Below are positions 21,650 to 32,484 of a stretch of 64,000 nt of DNA, one piece after another. Numbering within the stretch: the first letter of the stretch is position 1; each line of letters opens with the position of its first letter. A program made the position numbers and the translations under genes. Origin of the DNA: Leguminivora glycinivorella (lineage: Eukaryota; Arthropoda; Insecta; Lepidoptera; Tortricidae); assembly GCF_023078275.1 (NCBI RefSeq), contig NC_062981.1, forward strand, positions 19,646,846 to 19,710,845, given 5' to 3'. The notes under the pieces are model-generated. The model did no database searches, was not told the DNA's origin, and saw only the letters and a list, made by a program, of their open reading frames with translations.

Positions 21650-22650
21650 GTGGATCAGCGAACTCTTGAGTTAAAACTACGGGTAGAAACGGTGTACGGC
21701 GGATATTAAAATAAAAGGTATAGTAACACGGAGGGTGCCAGAACCATAATTATGCCGGTTCGATGATGTAGATAAGAGTGATTGGAAAGGTCTAACCTCA
21801 AACGTGCTACGTCAGCCGCCTCAGACCACCACGACTGCCACGTCAGCCGCCTCAGAGATGGTGTCGTGTGGATGACGGCAGCGTCAGCTTGCCGCCTGTA
21901 GGTTACCGGAACACAGCGGGGAATGCTGGCGACCGGCGCGAGGATTAGGCGACGCGGCGTGAACCCTGAAATGTGTATACCAGTCTTTAAGTAAAATTCC
22001 AAAGACGGCGTCCGTGAGACTTGGATCGCCCGTAGGACAGGGGAATTGCCCCGGAATTCGAATTCCGAACGTCAACGCGTTCTGTGAAACGACCTACTGC
22101 TAATTTGGAATTACACATAACCTAAGTGACAATTTGACAAGGTTTTTAAAGAATGTACAATTTACCGTTGGTGGACAAAAGGCGAGCGGAGAGCAGTTTT
22201 GCACTTATTTCAACACCCGGGCACGCTGGGCGTCGCCTATTACCATCGGAACATGGTTTTATTAGCGTCCGATTCCGGGGCTGGAAAATATGCAACGCTT
22301 TGTTAGAAACTATCCAACTATAAGAAAATACACAACAGAATCACTATCAAAACTCACTCAAACGGGCGATTGCGCCCGATTTTGACTCGGGCTAAAGATC
22401 CCCTCGCAATTCTCTCCCTGGCAAAAATATTTCCGGTCTCTCTCATTTTGACGGAACTATAGTTACCATACCAAGTCTAAAACAGCACATGCCGGACGTT
22501 CAACGAAAATTGAGCCAACTTAAATGTGTATTTTATAGACAAGAAATTTAAATGTGTATTATTACGAGATTGCATCCATTATCGGCCGGGGCCGCAGCCC
22601 AGCAAGCTATTGGCCTTGTGTCATTAGCAACTTGACTAAATAATGAAAAA
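21650..22650. other. GC-richer block of unknown origin inside the CACTA-like element
   Basis: Unlike its AT-rich surroundings. It contains a direct repeat (acgtcagccgcctcaga at about 21,810 and 21,841), a palindromic ggaattcgaattcc at 22,053-22,066, and a promoter-like minus-strand stretch with gcgggcgattgcgcccg-type palindromes near 22,362-22,380. No protein could be supported. It may be a nested insertion or an LTR fragment. Confidence 0.35.
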
Positions 22651-22789
22651 AATACATTGTACTTACTGGTGAATTTTCGTATTAAGTTCTCCAACTCCCA
22701 TGTTTTTAAAGATTCGATCACTTACTCCATTGAACTTGTAAGTTGTTAGATCTGTGATGTGATAGATAACCGCAAAAAAATTAACACAA

Positions 22790-23140
22790 GACGCGTTGAC
22801 AAATCACTTCGGCGTCAGTGTTGCCAACTCCGATTTTGAAAAACGCTAGGCTAATGTGTAGAAGATGTCTAAAATACGTTAACATTTTTTTTTAAATGAG
22901 TCTACCTCGAATTAAAGGCATAAAGGTACTTAAAATAAATGATTAAAAATAATTCATAAATGATTAAAAATAATTCAGTACCTATCTAAAATTGAAATGC
23001 CGTCAAATGATACCTAATGTGCAGTAAAATTCACCTTTGTTATTTGGTTACGAGTCTGTTGTTTTTTAGCAATATATTTGATGGAATTTTTATTTTAACT
23101 AATAGATAGTAATCAATAGTAAAGTAATCAATAGTAAATT
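22790..23140. other. AT-rich stretch, nothing recognised
   Basis: Only a short direct duplication (aataaatgattaaaaataat, about 22,936-22,975) is visible. Confidence 0.4.
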
Positions 23141-23530
23141 ACGATACAAGTGCGAAAAATGGGAAATTTGAAACGAGTTGTGATTAAAACACGAACGAAG
23201 AGAGTTTTTTAAATCGACAGGAGTAGTGAATTACCTATAATACTTATTCTATTCGTACATGTATCGTACAACGTTTTACAATACATACCATAATTATGTA
23301 ATAGTACATTACGATACAAGTGCGAAAAGGTGGAAGTTCGAAACGAGTGGCAATAAATTAAAACACAACAGAAGGGAGTGTTCTAAATCAACACGAGTTA
23401 CGAATTTCCTTTTCGCACGTGTATGGTACGACGTTTTTCAGTACAGATGGTCCTCCGAAGTTTCGACCTGACAAGAAATGAATCACTTTTCACACTAGTG
23501 CGTAAAAAACGCAACATCTGTACTGAAAAC
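23141..23530. repeat. Two direct copies of a dispersed arthropod-type repeat
   Basis: ttacgatacaagtgcgaaaa starts both copies (about 23,140 and 23,310). Each continues to a mirrored cgcac/tgtacg-tgtatcgtac end. The copies are about 75-85% alike by eye. Confidence 0.6.
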
Positions 23531-23601
23531 TATATTATAAGTCAATAAAAATATATATTAGCCCCAGTGTCAATATATTGTAAGTAATATATTATATGTT
23601 G

Positions 23602-23850
23602 CCCGTGTGGTGACGGGTTAAGAATTTCACAACCCCCTTTCTTCCCGTGGGTGTCGTAGAAGGCGACTGTGGGATACCTATGGGTTAAATTGTGGCGTAG
23701 GCGAGAGGCTGGCAACCTGTCACTGCAATGTCACAGTTTCGTTTTCTTTCAATCCCTTATTTGCCAAGAGTGGCACTGAAACGAGTAGATTCATGTGCTA
23801 CCCCTTCATGGGATACAGGCGTGATTGTATGTATGTATGTATGTATATTA
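23602..23850 (+). mobile_element. SINE family D, full copy
   Basis: Runs from gtgtggtgacgggttaagaa through gtcgtagaaggcgactgtgg, gcgagaggctggcaacctg and catgggatacaggcgtgat to a (tatg)n tail. Confidence 0.75.
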
Positions 23851-23902
23851 TAAGTCATAATTTATTGATTATTTCTCCTGTGTGTTTGTGTGTGTGTGTG
23901 GC

Positions 23903-24152
23903 CCGTGTGGTGACGGGTTAAGAATTTCACCACCCCCTTTCTTCCCGTGGGTGTCGTAGAAGGCGACTGTGGGATATGGGTTAAAGTGTGGCGTAGGCGA
24001 GAGGCTGGCAACCTGTCACTGCAATGTCACACTTTCGTTTTCTATCGACCCCTTATTTGCCAAGAGTGGCACTGAAACCTGAGTAGTTTCATGTGCTCTG
24101 CCTACCCCTTCATGGGATACAGGCGTGATTGTATGTATGTATGTATGTATTT
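23903..24152 (+). mobile_element. SINE family D, second full copy
   Basis: Same orientation and landmarks as the copy at 23,602-23,850, separated from it by about 50 bp that includes a (tg)n run; it also ends in (tatg)n. Confidence 0.75.
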
Positions 24153-24277
24153 CTCCTCATTTCCTCGCAAATTAGGACAAATTAAATAAATATACTAAAG
24201 CAATCTAAGCCTTGGAATGCTTGAATTTTCTGCCTTAACATGTACCTATATAATTATATGCTTAAAATCCTTGCACT

Positions 24278-24375
24278 TTAAGATGAAGCCTCACGCGCCA
24301 CGCCGAGTCACGTGATCACGCGTATATATATAGCGTAACCGAAATTGCTCTAGTGTGGCTTCACCCTTTAGGGCT
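24278..24375. mobile_element. Short MITE with tgaagcctcac ends
   Basis: ctttaagatgaagcctcacg is mirrored by gtgtggcttcacccttta; the centre holds cacgtgatcacg and a (ta)n run. About 98 bp. Confidence 0.5.
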
Positions 24376-25079
24376 TCTAGATAGAACTTGCTACAGGCTC
24401 TGCGCTGCTTTATCCGGCACTGCGTCTGAGCTGAGCCAATTATAGCATTTTTTCTGGGAAGGGGTGGATCCGTTCCTGACTTGGATACTCATGAAGAATA
24501 CAAAACTGAACCCATATCGAGTCCGGCTATGCTAACGCTGCAGCGTTTTTGATAACAGTGTGCAAGCGTTATTGCGATTATTAAATAACTTTAACGATTC
24601 TGACAACACTTTCATAGTGGGCTATCAAATATGAAAAGCATGGTTAGCTTAATAGGATCAGCATGGCAATCCGTAAATAACTCACCCTTCCATTTATTTT
24701 GAAAATTGTTATATTACATCGACGTCCGCCACACACGAAAATTCATAATAAAATTGAATACCATATGGCGATGACAAATATGGTTGCTTTCAAGTTGATG
24801 CCTTAGACCAAATATGTAAAAATATGTGCCCAATGCTAAATAAAAATTTTCGATGAAAGAGCCGTGAAAATATCCCAGATCTGGTATATTTTATTCCGAG
24901 TTGGCAACACTCGCACGCGCTGCGGGAGGGGCGCGGGCGGAAGGCGGATGTACAAACGCTTACCCCTACTATTCACTTGATTGATCAGATTACCAATTAT
25001 TTAATTTGTTTATTATGATAATAGATTTAACAATTCATTCTTAGTAGAACTCAATTCATTTCGTAATTGATACAACAAT
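24376..25079. other. Stretch within the CACTA-like element, nothing recognised
   Basis: No coding frame. A GC-rich patch at about 24,913-24,950 (gcgctgcgggaggggcgcgg) is isolated. Confidence 0.35.
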
Positions 25080-25640
25080 TTGATCATAATGGGATTGAGA
25101 AATGTATCTTCGTTGTTTCAAAATTTTATATGTCTAGAACTATTGACATACTTATCTGTCTTAAAGAATTAGTTGAGGATTGAAGCAACCTAGATTTAGT
25201 TTATGTCAAATACCAAGTCTTATTTGAATCAACAAAGACAAAATAATCAAATTAAGCATGAAAATGCTTAAAACCATTAACATACTTATTTGTTTTAATG
25301 AATTAGTTCAGGATTGAATGTACCTACACGTTTAGTTGTTTCAAATACCTAATCTTATTTGAACCAACAGACAAAATAATCAAATCAACTATGAAAATGT
25401 TTAAAACCATTAACATACTTATCTGTTTTAATGAATTCGATCAGGATTGAATCTACCTATGTTTAGTTGTTTCAAATACCTAATCTTATTTGAATCAACA
25501 AAGATAAAATAATCAAATTCACTATAAAAATGTTCAGAACTATTAACATACTTATCTGTTTTAATGAACTAGTTCAGGATTGAATCAACCTATGTTACAT
25601 AGTTTTGCCTAACAAGTTAATAATTGATTCAAGGTGTTCA
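25080..25640. repeat. Right subterminal tandem repeats of the CACTA-like element
   Basis: A unit of about 133 bp recurs four times; landmark attaacatacttat(c/t)tg at about 25,142 (diverged), 25,277, 25,409 and 25,542, each followed by gaa-tagttcaggattgaa. The unit differs from the left-side one, but both carry caactaag/cttagttg-type motifs. Confidence 0.75.
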
Positions 25641-25804
25641 TTGGTTAGGAATAACAAAACACCTAAGTTATTAGTTCAATCATACATTCCTTTATTGTTT
25701 TAGTAATCAGCTTTATTTGAATTGTATAAGATCGTAATTGTAGTGATTAACTTAACGTCAACTAAGAGAAAACTGCTCTTAGTTGGCCTTCATTTTTTAG
25801 AGTG

Positions 25805-26453
25805 TGCATGTATGAGGCAGTGGACCACAGTCCTTCGTCAACCAGGAGGCAAGGATGACCCCCCCTGGCCCGCAGGACTTCATAAGGATTGAGCGAGGAA
25901 TATTCCAGGGTGACAGTTTGAGTCCATTATGGTTCTGCCTAGCTCTGAATCCCCTCAGCACGCTGCTGTAGGATTCTGGGCTAGGTTGCCGGCTTCGGAG
26001 AGAGGGTGAAGTCATCTCTCACCTTCTGTACATGGACGATCTCAAACTATTTGCACCGAACACCCAAGACCTGATGGTGCTATTGAAAACCACAGAAGTT
26101 TTCAGTACCGCCATCAGAATGGAGTTTGGTGTCGATAAGTGTGCGGTTATGCATGTACAGCGGGGGGAGGTTGTAAATTCAGAAAATTTACAACTTTCTG
26201 AGACGATGTCGTTCAGATCTATCTCTGAATCAGAAACCTATAAGTACCTTGGTATGACACAGTCGTTGGGTATTGAGGATGTTGGCATTAGACGGTCGGT
26301 GAAGGAGCGCTTTTTCAGTCGGCTCACAAAAGTCCTTAACAGTCTTTTGTCAGGAGGCAACAAAGCGCGCGCCTTTAACGCCTGGGTAATGCCTCTACTC
26401 ACATACTCCTTTGGCATACTACGGTGGACCCAGACTGAGCTGGACGCCCTGGG
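25805..26453 (+). pseudogene. Dong/R4-like LINE reverse transcriptase, 3' part (broken)
   Basis: Continuation of the LINE after the 8-kb insertion. RT region 4 is readable as ERGIFQGDSLSPLWFCLAL (about 25,888-25,945), then the catalytic YMDDLKLFAP (about 26,029-26,058) and region 6/7 (CAVMHVQRG, YKYLGM). The thumb ends at WTQTELDALG, where (AAT)5 begins at about 26,455. Stops and at least two frame changes precede YMDD. The C-terminal endonuclease part expected in this group is missing, so the fragment is truncated at both ends and flanked by AAT repeats on both. Confidence 0.75.
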
Positions 26454-26470
26454 AAATAATAATAATAATA

Positions 26471-26679
26471 TATACTTTATTGTACACCACTTATTAGGAG
26501 TATTTAGTTACATGTCATTTTATATCAAATAGAATTAAAAAATAACATTCATTTTTTTCTCACCGGCCAAATACATGGTCACTGCGTTAGTTTTATTTAT
26601 ATAATTTGAGAAAAAAAAATTGGTATACATTATAGCTTAATTTGCAGCGTAATAATTTTACGAAGTACATATAGTATAA
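26471..26679. other. AT-rich stretch
   Basis: tatactttattgtacaccac follows the AAT run and resembles a retroelement tail read in reverse; nothing else. Confidence 0.35.
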
Positions 26680-27709
26680 GGGTGAATTGCAGAAAATGTG
26701 TACCTTTTAGCTAATTTAGTGTCCCGTGAAAACAAGGAGGGTTTAAAAATATATTTTGAGAAATAAGGCACACCGGAGTTACGTTAATTTAATAAAAGCG
26801 AATCTTTTGATTCATTTAAAAATTAATCTTAAGACAATTGTAGCTTTTCTTTTTTTTTATTTTATTTTTTCGGTGATGCATGCAGTAACTTCACAGCAGT
26901 ATAATCATGTCCCAATGTTGACCGTACTTCTCTCGAGGAAGGTTGTTACGACTCATATTAGTTTCTTAAAAGTTTAATTGTAAATTATTCAGTCTTTACA
27001 TGTTCTTCTTTATGTTCAGTACGAAAATATTTACTTAAATTAGGAATAATATATTATTTTGGTAATATTACATATTGTCCCAACTTATAGAACTTTCGTT
27101 ACTCAGGGTTAGTTACGGAGGAATATCCCAAAGATTAGTTTAAAAATATTAGTAGAATTACTTCTCATTATTATTATTACACATAGGGAACAACTGTCAA
27201 ATTGTTGAACACAGCGGCATCCATTTTGTTTTTCAACGTAGTGGCTCATGGATGGACGCGTGGTGTTTATTGCTATAAAATCTCAGGGTGATTAACGGTG
27301 AGTTTCCAAGGTAAATAGTTTGATTATCGTACACAGTTTTATTCATAAATGATTGTTTTTACAATGTTTTCTACAAATTTACAAGATTTTAAAGCAATAT
27401 GTGACATGTTTGACGATAAATATTTTTTGAGCTTATGATTTCTCATATATCTTTCTCAGTTTCGTTATTTTTCGTTACGTAACGAAACTATTTTCACTGC
27501 GATTATGTATGTCAAAAATTTATAATAAATATTGTTGATTAGAATTATAATGTTTCATTGATAATTCTGTTTTATATAGAACCGGGAACATTTTTATTCC
27601 CATGTATTCCACGCCTTATGTTATCAGTTTCGTTACAGCAATTATCAGTTTCGTTTTTTCTCAGTTTAGTTACTAAATCCAAAAGGTACATATTTTCTGC
27701 AATTCACCC
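26680..27709. mobile_element. 1,030-bp MITE with gggtgaattgcagaaaatg ends
   Basis: GGGTGAATTGCAGAAAATGT at the left is mirrored by cattttctgcaattcaccc-type sequence at the right (one mismatch). ATAA flanks both sides (26,676-26,679; 27,710-27,713). Several cagtttcgtta motifs and the palindrome cgttacgtaacg (27,472-27,483) lie inside. No transposase frame; non-autonomous. Confidence 0.65.
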
Positions 27710-27713
27710 ATAA

Positions 27714-29228
27714 ATAAATAATGTAATTATTATCTCAGTACAGTATTACCTAACTATTAAATTACTACAACTTAAGATAGTGTGTTATTGGGAAGTACTA
27801 AGATATTGTCGTTTAAGATTTCATTTTTTTGAGTTTTATTAATTGTTCTTATACTAGATACTATTACGTTGATCTTACCCTAATACGTCATTTATACATA
27901 AATTATAAAGGCTTTTGTTGAAAAAATGAGATATTATTTACTTTTAGATTAGGGCCGACGAAAGTTTTTTGCCTACAGTTGACTGTTTTATCACAAATAA
28001 AATATTTAAATTGTAAACCGCGCCTTTTTATGTAATAAATATATACTTATATGTAACACATATAATTATATACCTACACGGTGTAACACGCTGAACCCGA
28101 AAAAAATATCCACGCATTTCTGAGGTCAAATAAAGTAAAAAATGTTATATGACTTGAAGTAAACTCTGTCAATTTTTTGTTACTTTGTTTTGGGTGTATT
28201 TTTACTTAAAAAGTAAATGTTATTCGTATTTTTTTAATTACCTCCTTTTTGCAATGTTGACAGCTAGTCTAGGCTGAGTACTACCTACGTAAAGTACCTA
28301 CTGGTACCATAACTCCACCATTTTGAATAATTTACCAATGAATCAACAAAAAATTAAGAATCTGGTCACCTCACGAGAATCGGTTGAGAATTGCGACCTA
28401 TTGAAGAGAACAACCGAACATACAAAAGCAAATTACCCTAGTTAATCCAAAGACCCCCGCTATCGCTTCGGCCTATTAAATGTAAATAATTGATAAGATA
28501 TAAGATTCATCTCATAAGAACTTCCCGTCAATTCACTAGTTGGAGGCGAGTTATCAACTTATCATGTAGTCGCTAGGCTGGAAGTTAATTTGGATTTAAT
28601 TATTTCGTAGGTTATTTTTTGCCATTTTATAATATGTAGTTTCATGAATTGAACTTTGCGCTGATCAGTATTTCATAAATTGATTGATTAAATTTAGTCT
28701 GATTCAAAGATAATCTCCGTTCCTGAATTGCCGAAAAAAGGTATGTATCTATACCGTTATGTATACACATATATATGAGATCAAAATAAAGGAAAAATTA
28801 TAAATAAGTTTCGATGTATTTCTGTGGTTCTTTATTATTATTTCTTTTTGATATAAAACTGGCACACAAAAATTGTAATATTATTTTTTCGACATCTATC
28901 AATAAGGATGGCTAGTGTAACGCTATTAAAAGTGCATTTTGTACAAAGAAATAATACAAAGTTGTCTATTTTTTTTAATGGTCTCTGAAACTAGGAGAAG
29001 TCCAAAAAAGTTTATAGGTATTTTATGGTATGACATTTTAGTGTTGAACTGGAATACGCCGTAAAAATAATTCGCTTTGCCACATTGTATATACCTAGTA
29101 TACCTAGACACCGTGTATACCTATCTACATTAACGTTGAAACAGTGGGTATCCTAGGTTAGCAAATATAAACCATCACTAATTTAAAGTTTTTGTTGGAA
29201 ATTACGGCTGATCGATTTCCATAATATC
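27714..29228. other. AT-rich intergenic stretch
   Basis: About 1.5 kb with no gene, repeat or RNA that I can support on either strand. Confidence 0.4.
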
Positions 29229-29455
29229 CATACTAATATTATAAATAGGAAAGTGTGTGTGTCTGTCTGTTAGTCCATCTTTCACGGCAAAACAGCGACG
29301 AATTGACGTGATTTTTTGTAGTTGAGATAGTTAAAGGGATGGGACATAGGCTATTTTGTGTCTCTTTCTGACCCCCCCCCCACACTTCAAATGAGAGGTT
29401 GAAATTTGTATGGATCATTCCGCAAATTTAGAATTGTATAAAGCTAGTAATTTAT
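29229..29455 (+). mobile_element. Lepidopteran repeat with ccatactaatattataaa head
   Basis: Shares ccatactaatattataaa, gtgtgtgtctgtctg, cttcacggcaaaac-type and gacataggctat phrases with 63,355-63,537, and the end with the complement of 3925-4018. A poly(C) of about ten bases interrupts it. Confidence 0.6.
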
Positions 29456-29740
29456 AAATCTAAATATAAATCAAAGTAAGCTTCGGAATACCGGCTCGGA
29501 CCCGATCTAGAGATTCTAGAGTCATACTTTTTTGTTGATAAATGAAATTACATATTTTCTACTTTTGTTATCTGAGATTTTTTTAAATATGAGTTTTTAA
29601 AAGGCCACCTTTCAGATTCTTACTATATTACTCGTAAAACTACTACAATTAGGTACAAACTAACATAATATACATATTTAATGGCGATTGTACCAATGAA
29701 CGTGGACACAGCCAGATTAGCAAGCATGATAAGCTTTTGA

Positions 29741-30465
29741 CGACCGGTCTGGCGCTTTCGGTAGTGACCCTGCCTGCTGCGCCGCGGTCCCGGGTTCGAA
29801 TCCCGGTAAGGGCATTTATTTGTGTGATGAGCACAGATATTTGTTCCTGAGTCATGGATGTTTTCTATGTATTTTATTTATCGTATGGCTTGCAGGTTGT
29901 TCTCTACTTAAATTTTTAAAATACTAGATTTAAGATATTCAACGGCATTTGTCGAAAGTGTCTTAAGATCAGCCATTTTTCCGCTAAACTTGGTGATGGG
30001 GCACTCGAAGACTATATGGTGCACCGTCTGATCTGGGTGGCCACACTGGCACTCCGCAGACTCGCGCCATCCCCATCTGCACCACAGAGACGCGCAGTTT
30101 CCGATGCCTGATGTCCTGATCTGGTTCAGCCGACACCAAACCTGTCGAGGCTCCTTAAATCCCACCGGTCGGACCCCAGTATCGAACTCGAACAGCTCCG
30201 TAGGTAGAGCTCTGGCTACCCAATCTATTGTCCATGCCTCTAAGGGGCTTACTTGTGACCCACTTTCGTGGAATTTAATTGCGGGGGGTAGTCGAGCGAG
30301 ACTTCAGTCTGAGAGCCTTTAGCGCGTCGAGGTCCATAAGTATTTATAATATATTACATATATCGTTGTCTGAGTACCCACAACACAAGCCTTCTTGAGT
30401 TTACCGTGGGCCTCAGTCAATCTGTGTAAGAATATCCTATAATATTTATAATTTATTTATTTATA
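29741..30465 (+). mobile_element. SINE family A, split by a LINE fragment
   Basis: The head with ggttcgaatccc and gatgagcacagatatttg is at 29,741-29,876; the body resumes at about 30,337 with atatcgttgtctgagtaccc and ends tctgtgtaagaatatcc at about 30,440. The interruption is the minus-strand LINE piece at 29,877-30,336. Confidence 0.75.
29877..30336 (-). pseudogene. 5'-truncated LINE, C-terminal end of ORF2
   Basis: A minus-strand frame (30,165-29,908) reads WCRLNQIRTSGIGNCASLW and CQCGHPDQTVHHIVFECP, then ends VEYLKSSILKI. The C-x-C-x(7)-H-x(4)-C pattern after an RLNQIRTG-like segment is the usual C-terminal zinc-binding end of jockey/CR1-group LINE ORF2 proteins. The 3' end is at the left with an (ATAA)n-like edge. 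Upstream frames are broken. A typical dead 5'-truncated insertion. Confidence 0.7.
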
Positions 30466-32136
30466 ATAAGCTTATTAATTCACCTTCAAAAGTATGAAAT
30501 TTGGAATGTGGCAAAGCTTAACAACCGGGCCATCTTAGTTGCTAATAAAACAACATTTTGACCCTGGATAATGATTACAGAACTGCCTAATAGTGTTTCT
30601 TACCAGTTTCTTTTGTCATTAATTAAGAACGCGATCAGATTCTCGGCAGGGACCGGTTGTATCGCCTGTATCGTGTGCCAAAGTGATGATGTGCTTATAA
30701 AATAATATTTAAAGACCTAAATACTGTTCATAAAATAAATAGTGAAAGCATCGGCTTGCCTAAATGTAGCGACGGTCTTAAAATAGTGTGAAAGTGTGTT
30801 GTGGATGCTCTCAAATTTTCCTCATAGGTAATCATTTTTATTTTCATGTTTTTTTCCCACCCTAGGGAGTTCCATTTTTATTAGCAACGGACAAATTGCA
30901 CACGGTGTATGTTAATGTTTGTAGATATTTTGATATTTTAGCTCCTGATTTAAAAGGTATAGTACCTACATATTAATTATTTACTATGATTAATTAAGTA
31001 AGTAAATTAAGTAGTCTAAACATAATACATACCTACAAACATAGCGTTTTGAATTTAACAATAAGTACTAAAATACTATACCTAAGTAAATAAGGACTAA
31101 TATACAAACCCATTAATAAAATTGATAGATTAGTTATATCTTGAGCGCGTTGAACCCCAGTTAATATTCTATTATGAATTTAAAACGACACTATTCCAGT
31201 GGCTATTAGAAAAGACATTCTATTCAATAAAAGATTTTTTAAATAAGTAATTAAGTTTAGTGCTCTTGACCTAGGATATTGTGATTATAACTTTTATTTT
31301 AGTGTATTATTTTCAACTTATTTATTTATTATTATTAATAGGGAATGCAAAAACCGACCAAAATTCATAACCGGTTTTTATTACGGTTATGTCCGAAAGG
31401 GTATTCGATAACTGGTTATAATCGGTTATGGTTATTTTCGACAAAACTTAATATTTTTGTATTAAATAACAGAAAAATTACGAAAATAAAGACACGCGGT
31501 ATTATAGTATGTATTGGCAGGGTGCAAAGCGGGTGGAGGGGGTAGCTAAAACGATCACAGCGCTCACTACGGCCAAAATTGACATCTTAGTCGCTGACTT
31601 GCGCTGTCAAATCCATATTGCAGTAAACATTTTCATGTCGTTTTTGAGATAAATTTAATACGGGCCCAGTAAAATTTGTTATGGCGAATTCTAATAACTC
31701 CAAGAAAAGTAGCGACTAAATTCTAGCTATTTCCAAGACCGTGGTGGAAACGAAACCACCGTTTAAGTGAATAGTTGCCGTAAGAAGAAAAGTGTCGTCC
31801 AATCTCTGAAGTTTTATTTAAAGTGCGTAATCATTTGATACAAGTATTGAATTGAATTTACGGTGAATTTATAGTGCAAATTTTATTGGAGGTAGAAAAG
31901 CCGACGTGGAAGCCAATCCCAGTTATGTTCGAAAATCATTTTATTTGTTTCCTCATCTGTGCTCCTGTTTACAAATCGAAACGGATTGACGAAAATGCGT
32001 AAATATCGAGGTTTCAATGGGAAGAAGGAGCACCAGAACAATAGAAACAGAAGCAGTCCATCCACTGAAGGCTTATCACATTTTAAATAAAATTCCTGAG
32101 AACTTATTTCATCGCATTCATGATTGTATTTGATGT
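30466..32136. other. AT-rich intergenic stretch with a possible gene start
   Basis: Mostly featureless. At 31,995-32,090 a plus-strand ATG opens 31 codons (MRKYRGFNGKKEHQNN..., basic and polar) after a mixed-composition leader beginning about 31,690. This could be the first exon of a gene or processed remnant cut off by the gypsy insertion that starts 47 bp later, but no downstream match was found beyond 38,217. The 31,345-31,545 frame seems to be repeat (palindromic ataaccggtttttatt and related motifs). Confidence 0.25.
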
Positions 32137-32369
32137 TGAGATATGATGAAGTTGGAGGGTTGAATGGAGGTTAAGTAAAACTGGTCATTATGGATGATGT
32201 GTGTTGTATTGTCAATAATCAATACAGAAGAGAGAGCAAGTAAAACTAAACATACTTTATATAGTAAATTATTGCTTACATGCTATTTTATTCACATACG
32301 TGTGTCACATGTATGTTGCAGACAGTAACGTTAAGTTACTGTTAAAGTGTTAATTAGGGATATACTACA
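32137..32369 (-). repeat. 3' LTR of gypsy element 1
   Basis: 233 bp, TG...CA bounded, pairs with 37,985-38,217 with one visible difference. Confidence 0.95.
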
Positions 32370-32378
32370 TCTCCCCGT
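32370..32378 (-). other. Polypurine tract of gypsy element 1
   Basis: On the minus strand acggggaga directly precedes the 3' LTR, the usual place for plus-strand priming. Confidence 0.6.
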
Positions 32379-32484
32379 AAAGTTACTCTTCACCCCCACA
32401 AAGGAAGAAAAAAAAATGTGACATACGTGTATGAATTTACATTTTTTTTTAACTTATTTATTTTAAAATAACATAAACTTATTT

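Larger units (their letters stand above)
19463..22730 (-). pseudogene. Multi-exon gene of the CACTA-like element (broken)
   Basis: Minus-strand exons can be drawn with consensus splice sites: exon 1 22,730-22,667; an exon 21,288-21,145 (peptide TLMDFSEFNISTDLIVIE...); 20,556-20,479; 20,345-20,219; last exon 19,839-19,463, ending at a stop. The last four join in one consistent phase. Exon 1 ends in a phase that needs one more unseen exon. Defects: TAA as codon 3 of exon 1 and one in-frame TGA in each of the two middle exons. The last exon has a basic RQKKKR stretch followed by KPSKMEVREGFIKHI and GLSCQPYIIVVGES, a module I associate with uncharacterised arthropod proteins often linked to mobile DNA. 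Function unknown. Confidence 0.45.
17768..25804. mobile_element. 8,037-bp CACTA-like DNA element
   Basis: The termini are CACTCTAAAAAA (17,768-17,779) and its exact complement (25,793-25,804), flanked by a duplicated TG (17,766-17,767; 25,805-25,806). Removing it rejoins the LINE frame as ...FLAA-CM..., so the boundaries are certain to the base. CACT ends, a 2-bp duplication and subterminal repeats at both sides are the marks of the CMC/CACTA superfamily. No CACTA transposase was recognised; the content is a broken multi-exon gene, several SINEs and MITEs, and unassigned DNA. Confidence 0.7.
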
